Assembly: GCA_023412695.1 (NCBI GenBank)
Contig: JAEYNG010000352.1
Coordinates: forward strand, 1 to 8,468
DNA: 8,468 bases
Origin: Planctomycetota bacterium
GTDB lineage: Bacteria > Planctomycetota > Phycisphaerae > Phycisphaerales > UBA1924
Direction: 5' to 3'
Shown here: piece by piece, positions 1 to 5,095 of the stretch
Layout of the letters: each line of letters starts with the position of its first letter
Numbering within the stretch: position 1 is the first letter of the stretch
The notes under the pieces: generated by a model
Database searches by the model: none
Told to the model about the DNA's origin: nothing
Seen by the model: only the letters and a program-made list of their open reading frames with translations
Program-made: the position numbers and the translations under genes

Positions 1-2
1 AG

Positions 3-566
3 TACGAGGTGGGCCGCGGCATGTGGCAGGCGTTGAACGAGGTGAAGGCGCCTGAGGCACAGCGCACGAAACAGGTGGCGATGCTGGCCGAACAGGCGAC
101 TCAGGAGCTGCTCGACGCGGCGCGGCGGGCCGAGCTGCAAAGGAAAGTGGACCCGCGTCTGTGGTTCCTTGCGCTCGGCGAGGGCGTGATGCCGCGGGCG
201 GGGCTCGACGCTTCGCTGCGGCTCGAGATGGAGTCCTGCAACAACCTGGTGCAGCCGGAAGCCCGGCAGATCGCGGCGCAGGCAGGCGTCGAGCTCCAAG
301 CCATGCGTAGCCAGCGCGATCAGGGCGCGGAGTCGCTTCTGAAGGCGGGTTATGCCGCGGAGGAACTCGAGCAGGGCGTCGTGGTGACGGTGCTGGTGAG
401 CGGGACAGGGGAGGATGTGCTGTCGCAACTGCGGTCGGCGGGGCTGGAGATCGAGGATGTGCAGCCGCGGGCGAACGTGGTAGTCGGACTGATCCCGACG
501 GGCAGGCTCGCGGACTTCTCGTTGCTCGAGTGCGTGCGGCGGGTGGAGCCGGTGCCGGCGGAGTGA
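3..566 (+). CDS. Unknown protein with prodomain-like C-terminus (5' end probably outside window)
   Basis: The frame is open from the left window edge, so the gene may begin upstream. Internal candidates are GTG at 9 and ATG at 21; the latter has GAGGTGG 8 bases upstream. Counting from GTG 9 there are 185 residues. Residues about 5-50 and 75-120 look helical and charged (Ala, Glu, Arg, Gln rich). There is no signal peptide or membrane segment in the visible part. Residues about 122-185 read as a compact alternating beta/alpha unit: strand VVVTVLVSG, a helix EDVLSQLRSAGLEIEDV, strand NVVVGLIPTG, then LADFSLLECVRRVEPV. This layout resembles the small ferredoxin-like N-terminal prodomain seen before some subtilisin-type proteases, but no protease domain follows and the gene simply stops. 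Function is not recognised. The next gene converges on it. Confidence 0.75.
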   Translation, partial: YEVGRGMWQALNEVKAPEAQRTKQVAMLAEQATQELLDAARRAELQRKVDPRLWFLALGEGVMPRAGLDASLRLEMESCNNLVQPEARQIAAQAGVELQAMRSQRDQGAESLLKAGYAAEELEQGVVVTVLVSGTGEDVLSQLRSAGLEIEDVQPRANVVVGLIPTGRLADFSLLECVRRVEPVPAE

Positions 567-572
567 GTTCTA

Positions 573-602
573 GATTGAGCCGCGGGTGATTGAGCCGCAG
601 AT
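573..602. repeat. Two-copy 15-base direct repeat
   Basis: GATTGAGCCGC occurs at 573-583 and again at 588-598, a period of 15 bases, directly after the stop of the upstream gene. It is probably a local duplication; no function is implied. Confidence 0.6.
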
Positions 603-622
603 CAGTACGGAAGGTAACCTCG

Positions 623-646
623 CGCAGAGACGCGGAGGCGCAGAGC
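623..646. repeat. Three degenerate 8-base tandem units (CGCRGAGN)
   Basis: Positions 623-630 (CGCAGAGA), 631-638 (CGCGGAGG) and 639-646 (CGCAGAGC) form three adjacent units with consensus CGCRGAGN, followed by a weaker GAAGGCGG. From memory, purine-rich runs of this kind (CGCAGAGACGCGGAG...) turn up in intergenic DNA of many unrelated bacterial genomes and metagenomes, so this may be a copy of a dispersed short repeat. The three-unit structure is seen directly; the dispersed nature is recollection and inference. Confidence 0.6.
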
Positions 647-678
647 GAAGGCGGCTTCGGATTCGATGCAAGGGGCGG

Positions 679-1116
679 CTACCCCGTCACGGTTGCGGGA
701 CGGGCGTTGACGCCGTGCTGGCCGTTCACGCGTAGGGGCGGCTTGCTCCACTTGGCGCGGAGCCAGTTCATGGCCTTGAGAACCTTCGGGCGCGCGGCGA
801 GCTTCTTCTCAAGCCGGTACTTGCCCGGGATGTCCAGGAGCATGAGCCCGACGATGATCATCAGAACGCCTTGGCCGGGCAGGAGGAGCATTGCCAGGCC
901 GGCGAGGAACAGGAAGCCGCCGAGGATGTTCTTGAGGACCTTGAGGGCGAGGCCGCGGTGGTGCTCCGCCGGCGGGCGCTTCTCGTGGGCGAAGTAGTCC
1001 TCGGGCATCCGGATGATGAGGATGGCGGCGGCGATGATGCTGCCGAAGAACATCACCACGGAGGCCGCCGTGAGCCAGATGGCGAGGGTCTGGTTGTCCT
1101 GGAGCCAGTCGAACAT
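679..1116 (-). CDS. PGPGW-family small membrane protein
   Basis: This is a 145-residue protein with a hydrophobic segment at about 10-36, then a charged loop (MPEDYFAHEKRPPAEHHRG, 37-55), then a hydrophobic hairpin-like stretch at about 62-95. The second stretch carries LLPGQGVLMIIVGLMLLD (78-95), which matches the defining motif of the PGPGW family of putative transmembrane proteins (PGPGWL...GL). Here Gln-Val replaces the second Pro...Trp. The C-terminal part (RPKVLKAMNWLRAKWSKPPL, 109-128) is a basic amphipathic region typical of the family. The protein should sit in the cytoplasmic membrane; the family has no established biochemical role. The ATG start has no Shine-Dalgarno sequence. AATCAT lies 9 bases upstream, but it is a poorer -10 match than at the other starts here. 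The gene diverges from the zinc-ribbon gene and converges on the gene to its left. Confidence 0.85.
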   Translation of the reverse strand: MFDWLQDNQTLAIWLTAASVVMFFGSIIAAAILIIRMPEDYFAHEKRPPAEHHRGLALKVLKNILGGFLFLAGLAMLLLPGQGVLMIIVGLMLLDIPGKYRLEKKLAARPKVLKAMNWLRAKWSKPPLRVNGQHGVNARPATVTG

Positions 1117-1171
1117 GGTGAGAGGATGATTGGGAAGGCTGAGGCGGAGGATTCGGCGGGGATGAAGTTTG

Positions 1172-1177
1172 TATCAT
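1172..1177 (+). promoter_or_regulatory. -10-like TATCAT immediately before start codon
   Basis: TATCAT fits TANNNT and ends 6 bases before ATG 1184. No Shine-Dalgarno sequence lies between, and I see no TTGACA-like -35 at the usual distance. Transcription from such a -10 would begin at or next to the A of the start codon, giving a leaderless mRNA. This is inferred from spacing only, but it is supported by the same layout at three other genes in the window. Confidence 0.5.
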
Positions 1178-1183
1178 CCTGGC

Positions 1184-1678
1184 ATGACGCGGCGGCGGGC
1201 AAAGCGGATCGGGGCGTGGGCGCTCGCGGCGGCGGGCGTGCTCGTGCTGCTGGTGTGGGCGGCGAACGTGCCGTTTTACTCGGGGGCGTCGGTCGGGAAC
1301 CACTTCAACTGGCGGATGGAGCACGGGCGGCTGCGCCTGCGTTGCGAACCGCGGATCTTCCGCGAGACGTTCTACGTCGGCATCAACAACGAGGGGTTGA
1401 AGTTCGCACCAGGCTGGCGCATCGACGCGTGGAACAGCTGGGAGGTGGTGATGCCGCTGTGGCTGCCGCTGGGCGTGTGCGCCGGGTTGTCGGCGTGGCT
1501 GTTCCGGACGTCGCGGCCTGTGCGGACGGGGTGTTCGAAATGCGGGTATGACTTGACAGGCTTGCCGCGAGGAGCGGTGTGCCCGGAGTGCGGGGGCGGA
1601 CGCGGGAAGGCGGGTTTGGCGGCTGGAAACGCGCCGAGCAGGCCGGGGAACGAGCCCAATGTCGGTGTGTCGGAGTGA
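1184..1678 (+). CDS. Two-TM protein with C-terminal CxxC...CxxC zinc ribbon
   Basis: This is a 164-residue protein counted from ATG 1184. I chose that start because TATCAT sits 6 bases upstream and would be internal to the longer TTG-start alternative at 1169. A basic N-terminus (TRRRAKR) leads into a transmembrane helix at about 9-28. An approximately 60-residue extracytoplasmic segment follows (31-90) with Trp/Gly-rich motifs (FNWRMEHGRLRLR, APGWRIDAWNSWE). A second helix spans about 91-108. Next comes a cytoplasmic zinc ribbon: C117-S-K-C120-GYDLTGL...C133-P-E-C136. The spacing CxxC-x12-CxxC with GYDLxGL is a pattern I associate with many small Planctomycetota membrane proteins of unknown role. 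The tail (137-164) is low-complexity Gly/Ala/Pro. A possible role is membrane-anchored zinc or protein binding; the substrate is unknown. Confidence 0.82.
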   Translation: MTRRRAKRIGAWALAAAGVLVLLVWAANVPFYSGASVGNHFNWRMEHGRLRLRCEPRIFRETFYVGINNEGLKFAPGWRIDAWNSWEVVMPLWLPLGVCAGLSAWLFRTSRPVRTGCSKCGYDLTGLPRGAVCPECGGGRGKAGLAAGNAPSRPGNEPNVGVSE

Positions 1679-1723
1679 GGCGGGCACGCGCCGGCCAAGG
1701 CCGCCATGCACAGTGCGCGGGGG

Positions 1724-1729
1724 TACCAT
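1724..1729 (+). promoter_or_regulatory. -10-like TACCAT before serC start
   Basis: TACCAT matches TANNNT and ends 6 bases before ATG 1736 (spacer TCGGGC). There is no Shine-Dalgarno sequence and no clear -35. This supports ATG 1736 over the in-frame ATG 1706 as the serC start, because the hexamer would fall inside the longer version. A leaderless transcript is inferred. Confidence 0.5.
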
Positions 1730-1735
1730 TCGGGC

Positions 1736-2905
1736 ATGAGCACAGCCACCCATACCGGTTCGTCCGTCAAGCCGTCCAACTCGGGGTCCGCCACGCCGAA
1801 GCGGATCTTCAACTTCTCGGCGGGTCCGGGGTACCTGCCGGAGAGCGTGATCAAGCAGGCCCAGCAGGACCTGTGGGAGATCGACGGGACGGGGATCGGC
1901 ATCGCCGAGCACAGCCACCGCGGCAAGCTGTTCGATCGCGTGCTGGCGGAGGCGGAGGCCGATTGCCGCAAGATCGCGAACATCCCGGCGAACTACAAGG
2001 TGCTGTTCCTGACGGGCGGCGCGACTTCGCAGAACTTCATGGTGCCCGCGAACCTGCTGCCGGACAACGGCGCCGCGGCGTACCTGACGACCGGGTACTG
2101 GGCGGAGAAGAGCTTCGAGGAGAGCAAGTTCTACTCGGGGAACGTGTATGAGGGGTGGGACGGGCGCGGCTGCAAGCACGACCACTGCCCGACGGACGCG
2201 GAGATCACGTACAAGGGCGAGAAGCCGGCGTACGTGCACATGTGCTCGAACAACACGATCTACGGCACGCAGTGGCGCAACGCGGACGGGACGTTCCGGT
2301 ATCCCAAGATGCCGGACGCGAGCGTGCCGCTGGTGTGCGACATGTCGAGCGACATCTACAGCCGGCCGTTCGACGTGTCGAGGTTCGGGCTGATCTACGC
2401 GGGCGCGCAGAAGAACCTGGGCGTCGCGGGGACGACGATCGTGATCGTGCGCGAGGATCTGCTCAAGCCCGTGCGGAAGTTGCCGGTGATGCTGCGGTAC
2501 GAGACGCACGCGAAGGACGGCAGCCGGCACAACACGCCGCCGGTGTTCCCGATCTATGTCAGCGGGCTGGTGTTCAAGTGGATCCTGGCGCAGGGCGGGC
2601 TGGAGAAGATGCTGCAGGCCAACCTCGCGAAGACCAAGCCGATCTTCGACATCCTCGATTCGTCGAAGTTCTATAAGGGTCACGCGCGGCCGGACAGCCG
2701 TTCGCCGATGAACATCACGTTCCGCACGCCGAATGAGCAGCTCGACGAGCTGTTCGCCAAGGAGGCGTTCAAGCAGGGCATGGATCAGCTGAAGGGCCAT
2801 CGGGCGACCGGCGGCATCCGGGCGAGCACGTACAACGCCTTCCCGGCCGCGGGGTGCAAGGCGATGGCGGAGTTCATGCGGGAGTTTGAGCGGACGCACG
2901 GCTAA
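1736..2905 (+). CDS. serC: Phosphoserine aminotransferase
   Basis: SerC is a PLP-dependent class V aminotransferase. It converts 3-phosphohydroxypyruvate plus glutamate to O-phospho-L-serine and 2-oxoglutarate in cytosolic serine synthesis; in some bacteria it also acts in pyridoxal phosphate synthesis. The protein has 389 residues from ATG 1736. Landmarks are NFSAGPGYLPESV (26-38), EHSHRGKLF (58-66, substrate-binding His-Arg), LFLTGGATSQNF (90-101), YVHMCSNNTIYGTQW (166-180), VCDMSSDI (200-207, Asp202 for the PLP ring nitrogen), GAQKNLG (223-229, Lys226 Schiff base) and GHRATGGIRASTYNAFP (354-370). Compared with the E. coli enzyme (about 362 residues, from memory) it has a Ser/Thr-rich N-terminal extension of about 22 residues. 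A Cys/His cluster (GCKHDHCP, 145-152) lies in a normally variable stretch. It appears monocistronic, ending in a strong terminator. Confidence 0.97.
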   Translation: MSTATHTGSSVKPSNSGSATPKRIFNFSAGPGYLPESVIKQAQQDLWEIDGTGIGIAEHSHRGKLFDRVLAEAEADCRKIANIPANYKVLFLTGGATSQNFMVPANLLPDNGAAAYLTTGYWAEKSFEESKFYSGNVYEGWDGRGCKHDHCPTDAEITYKGEKPAYVHMCSNNTIYGTQWRNADGTFRYPKMPDASVPLVCDMSSDIYSRPFDVSRFGLIYAGAQKNLGVAGTTIVIVREDLLKPVRKLPVMLRYETHAKDGSRHNTPPVFPIYVSGLVFKWILAQGGLEKMLQANLAKTKPIFDILDSSKFYKGHARPDSRSPMNITFRTPNEQLDELFAKEAFKQGMDQLKGHRATGGIRASTYNAFPAAGCKAMAEFMREFERTHG

Positions 2906-2936
2906 GAACGCCAGCGGCAGGATTACGAAACTTGCG

Positions 2937-2970
2937 AGGGAGACGCTTTCGGGCGTCTCCCTTTCTTCTT
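2937..2970 (+). terminator. Rho-independent terminator after serC
   Basis: A perfect 10-base-pair stem, AGGGAGACGC (2937-2946) with GCGTCTCCCT (2953-2962), encloses a TTTCGG loop. It runs into a T-rich tract, TTTCTTCTT (2962-2970). It begins 32 bases past the serC stop and insulates serC from the unit starting at 3054. Confidence 0.9.
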
Positions 2971-3040
2971 GCCCGTCCTCGGATGGACGGCGACCAGGGG
3001 CCGGGCCGGATCGGCGCGCACCCTCGCACGGGGATTCTGC

Positions 3041-3046
3041 TACCAT
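3041..3046 (+). promoter_or_regulatory. -10-like TACCAT at head of the 3054-6289 gene run
   Basis: TACCAT (TANNNT) ends 7 bases before ATG 3054 and lies downstream of the serC terminator, where a new promoter is expected. There is no Shine-Dalgarno sequence before ATG 3054. Same arrangement as at 1172-1177, 1724-1729 and 6697-6702; a leaderless transcript is inferred. Confidence 0.5.
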
Positions 3047-3053
3047 GGCGGCT

Positions 3054-3677
3054 ATGCACGTGCTCCTGGATGGCGAAGAGATTCGGGTCGAGCAGCCGAC
3101 GGTCGCCGCGGCGCTGGAGGCGGCGAAGCGCGAGGCGGAGCGCCGGAAGCGGGTGGTGATCGAGGCGTCGATGGACGGCTCGCCGATGGCGGACGCCTGG
3201 CTCGAGTGCCCGCCGACGGAACCGCGGCCCGGCGCCGAGGTGCGTTTCGTCTCGGCGGACCCGCTTTCGCTGGTGCGGGTGACGTTCCTGGAGATCGCCG
3301 AAGAGCTTGGCACCGCGATGACGAACCAGGAGGCGGCGGCGAGGGCGGTGCAGACGGGCCGGCTCGACGAGGCGATGCCGAAGGTCGCGGCGGCGCTGGG
3401 GGTGTGGCAGAACGTGCGGGAGGGCGTGATCAACGGAGCGACGCTGCTGGGGATGGACGTCGAGACGATGACCGCGCCGTCGGTGGGCAAGGAGACCGTG
3501 GGCCAGCACATCGAGGCGCTGGCGAAGGCGCTCGGGGAGCTCAAGCGAGCGATCGGAGCGTCGGACTGGCCGGGGGTCGCCGACGCGCTGGCGTACGACC
3601 TTGCGGACCAGGCGAAGCGATGGCAGGGCGTGATGAACGCGCTCGCGGACGAGGTGGGGCGGCGGAGCTATCAGTGA
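3054..3677 (+). CDS. Unknown protein, possible beta-grasp-like N-terminus plus helical domain
   Basis: This is a 207-residue protein from ATG 3054. ATG 3045 is in frame but overlaps the -10-like hexamer, so I prefer 3054. I do not recognise the family. Residues 1-68 show a strand-strand-helix-strand-strand order: HVLLDGE, EIRVEQ, helix TVAAALEAAKREAERRKR, VVIEASMDGSPM, then a turn PRPGAEVRFVSAD. This resembles the small ubiquitin-like (ThiS/MoaD) beta-grasp layout, but it lacks their C-terminal Gly-Gly because the chain continues. Residues 70-203 are almost all helical, with VRVTFLEIAEELGTAM, VWQNVREGVINGATLLGMD, IEALAKALGELKRAIGA and a final helix to about 200. There is no signal peptide or membrane segment, so it is probably cytosolic. 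It heads a tight same-strand run with the 3704 gene and dtd. The fold assignment is inference only. Confidence 0.85.
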   Translation: MHVLLDGEEIRVEQPTVAAALEAAKREAERRKRVVIEASMDGSPMADAWLECPPTEPRPGAEVRFVSADPLSLVRVTFLEIAEELGTAMTNQEAAARAVQTGRLDEAMPKVAAALGVWQNVREGVINGATLLGMDVETMTAPSVGKETVGQHIEALAKALGELKRAIGASDWPGVADALAYDLADQAKRWQGVMNALADEVGRRSYQ

Positions 3678-3691
3678 GGAAGATCTGCTGA

Positions 3692-3697
3692 GGGGAG
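3692..3697 (+). promoter_or_regulatory. Strong Shine-Dalgarno before GTG 3704
   Basis: GGGGAG ends 6 bases before GTG 3704 (spacer AAAATC), in the 26-base gap after the 3677 stop. It decides the GTG start and contrasts with the SD-less first genes of the transcription units in this window. Confidence 0.75.
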
Positions 3698-3703
3698 AAA
3701 ATC

Positions 3704-4498
3704 GTGCCGCCGGGGCCAACCAAGACTCAACAGAGAATTGACGCATTGATGGATCAGGCGAGCGCGGCGCTCGTCGAGCGGCGGTACTTCGCGTGCGAGG
3801 CGCTGGCTTCGGATGCGCTGCGGAAGGCGATCACGGCGATGGACTTTGACCGCGTGGCGCGGATCGTGCTGCCGCTGCAGGAGGCGAGGCGACAGATCCG
3901 GGATCTCGCGGCCGACACGGGGGAGATCTGCGTCGTGGACGGGGAGTTGCCGAGCGGCGATGCGCTGAAGGCGGGGATGTACATGATCGCGCCGCCGCGG
4001 GTGGGCGTGGATGGGCGGATGCTGCGGGAGGCGGCGAACCGAAGAGAGGTGCCGGTGATCGTGCTGGTTCGCGAGCCGCTGACGCGGGCGGGACTTTGGC
4101 CGGTCGTGGCGGTGGGGCCGGTGACCGTCCGTGTGCGCCTCAAACCGCCTGCGGACGCGGCCAAGCTGGTGGCCGGGGGCACGGGGACAAGGAAGTCGGG
4201 CGCGAAGAAGGGCGCAAAGGAAGGCTACGGCGAGACAACGGGGCTCACACGGGAGTGGGTCCTGGCGGCGTGCGAGGCGCTAGGGGACGCGGCGATCGAG
4301 TCGATCCCGGACGGATTGACCGCGGCGGGACGGGTGCTTGCGCTGGCGGAGCGTCTTGAAGCCGTGCCCGACCACGAGAAGCTGCACCAGCGACTAGAGG
4401 AAGCGGCACGCGAGGCGGCGCGCACGCCGGTCAAGCGCGGACAGATCACGGCCAAGGCCGCGGCGGCGGCCGCGCTGCTCGAAGAGGAAGACGATTGA
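3704..4498 (+). CDS. Unknown three-part protein, TPR-like helices at N-terminus
   Basis: This is a 264-residue protein starting at GTG 3704, set by a good Shine-Dalgarno sequence. I do not recognise the family. Residues about 8-70 are paired helices (RIDALMDQASAALVERRYF, ACEALASDALRKAI, FDRVARIVLPLQEARRQIRD) resembling a TPR/helical-repeat unit. Residues about 75-147 look like a beta-rich globular part (ICVVDGELPSGDALKAGMYM, VPVIVLVREPLTRAGLWPVV, VTVRVRLKPP). A basic Gly/Lys linker follows (TGTRKSGAKKGAKEGYG, 160-176). Residues 181-262 are helical and end in an acidic tail (LLEEEDD). There is no membrane segment. The 26-base gap to the upstream gene and 40-base gap to dtd suggest co-transcription. 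A role as a partner of the 3054 product is inferred from adjacency alone. Confidence 0.86.
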   Translation: MPPGPTKTQQRIDALMDQASAALVERRYFACEALASDALRKAITAMDFDRVARIVLPLQEARRQIRDLAADTGEICVVDGELPSGDALKAGMYMIAPPRVGVDGRMLREAANRREVPVIVLVREPLTRAGLWPVVAVGPVTVRVRLKPPADAAKLVAGGTGTRKSGAKKGAKEGYGETTGLTREWVLAACEALGDAAIESIPDGLTAAGRVLALAERLEAVPDHEKLHQRLEEAAREAARTPVKRGQITAKAAAAAALLEEEDD

Positions 4499-4507
4499 CG
4501 GTCATGG

Positions 4508-4522
4508 CCGCCTAAGAGGCGG
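4508..4522 (+). other. Small hairpin in the gap before dtd
   Basis: CCGCCT (4508-4513) and AGGCGG (4517-4522) form a perfect 6-base-pair stem with a 3-base AAG loop. It begins 10 bases after the upstream stop and abuts the GAGG (4524-4527) that may serve as the dtd ribosome binding site. With no T-tract it is not a terminator; a minor role in translation or mRNA processing is possible but unproven. Confidence 0.45.
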
Positions 4523-4538
4523 TGAGGATGCTGCGACG

Positions 4539-5003
4539 ATGAAGGCCGTTGTGCAGCGTGTCAGCGAAGCGGCGCTCCGGGTAGGCGACCGTGAAGTTGC
4601 GGCCATCGGTGCACCGGGCGGGCTGGTGGCGCTGGTCGGGCTCGAGGAGCACGACACGGCGGAGGACCGGCGGTGGATGGCCGAGAAGATCGTCAACCTG
4701 CGGATCTTCCCTGATGATGCAGGAAAGATGAACCGCTCGGTGCTCGACCTCGGCGGCGGGGTGATGATGGTGCCGAACTTCACGGTCGCCGGCGATGCGT
4801 CGAAGGGGCGGCGGCCCTCGTTTGACAACGCAATGAAGCCCGAGCGTGCGCGCGAGGAGTTTGCGTTGTTGTGCGCGGCGGTGCGGGCCGCGTGCCCGCG
4901 CGCGGGGCAGGGTGAGTTCGGGGCGCACATGCACGTGTCGCTGGTGAACGACGGGCCGATAACGATCCTGCTGGAGTCGCCGCGGCCGGGCGGCCACGGG
5001 TGA
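4539..5003 (+). CDS. dtd: D-aminoacyl-tRNA deacylase
   Basis: Dtd hydrolyses D-amino acids (and glycine mischarged on tRNA-Ala) from tRNAs, acting as a cytosolic homodimer. The protein has 154 residues, about the family's usual length, and the start MKAVVQRVSEA is canonical. Landmarks are EKIVNLRIFPDDAGKMNRSV (49-68), DLGGGVMMV (70-78), KGRRPSFDNA (89-98), GEFGAHMHVSLVNDGPITIL (125-144) and the Gly139-Pro140 motif that reaches the partner subunit's active site. The motif normally read as SQFTL is PNFTV here (79-83). Thr82 is kept but Ser and Gln become Pro and Asn. A weak GAGG at 4524-4527 lies 11 bases upstream. It is probably co-transcribed with the two preceding unknown genes. Confidence 0.96.
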   Translation: MKAVVQRVSEAALRVGDREVAAIGAPGGLVALVGLEEHDTAEDRRWMAEKIVNLRIFPDDAGKMNRSVLDLGGGVMMVPNFTVAGDASKGRRPSFDNAMKPERAREEFALLCAAVRAACPRAGQGEFGAHMHVSLVNDGPITILLESPRPGGHG

Positions 5004-5095
5004 TCGGCCCCTCTTCAGTCGGGAACTGCCCGTGTCGATAACCAGCCAATCGGTCGTCTGTTTGGCCGGGAGCGTGCTGGTACGGAGACATCGCG
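5004..5095. other. 92-base gap between dtd and PilZ gene
   Basis: No coding frame is credible here. A 6-base inverted repeat, CACGGG (4995-5000) and CCCGTG (5029-5034), spans the dtd stop, but its loop is 28 bases and no T-tract follows. I see no TANNNT placed just before the next start. Read-through from dtd is plausible but not shown. Confidence 0.4.
5084..5087 (+). promoter_or_regulatory. Shine-Dalgarno before ATG 5096
   Basis: GGAG, within CGGAGA, lies 8 bases upstream of ATG 5096 and supports that start. It fits a gene translated from within a longer transcript. Confidence 0.65.

Larger units (their letters stand above)
567..678. other. Convergent intergenic gap with short repeats
   Basis: This 112-base stretch separates two convergent stop codons. 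It holds a two-copy 15-base direct repeat (573-602), a run of degenerate 8-base units (623-646), and a small inverted repeat CGAAG-GCGG-CTTCG (646-659). The inverted repeat has no T-tract on either strand, so I do not call it a terminator. No convincing coding frame lies here. Confidence 0.6.

Noticed and set aside
646..659. CGAAG-GCGG-CTTCG hairpin as a bidirectional terminator for the convergent genes
   Set aside because: The stem is only 5 base pairs and no T-tract follows on either strand.
590..997. A plus-strand frame covering the 8-base repeats and opposite the PGPGW gene
   Set aside because: The Arg/Ser-rich product has no recognisable domain. The minus-strand frame encodes a recognisable membrane protein family.
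3045..3053. ATG 3045 as the start of the first unknown gene
   Set aside because: It overlaps the TACCAT hexamer and has no Shine-Dalgarno sequence. ATG 3054 fits the spacing seen at other starts, though the two cannot be told apart by sequence alone.
809..3544. A 911-codon open frame on the minus strand, antisense to the zinc-ribbon gene and serC
   Set aside because: It overlaps serC, whose family assignment is certain, plus parts of four other supported features including the terminator. Its product is Arg/Pro/His-rich low complexity with no domain I recognise. Long antisense frames are expected in DNA this GC-rich.
4995..5034. CACGGG...CCCGTG inverted repeat after dtd as a terminator
   Set aside because: The loop is 28 bases, the stem is short and there is no T-tract, so a stable terminator is unlikely.
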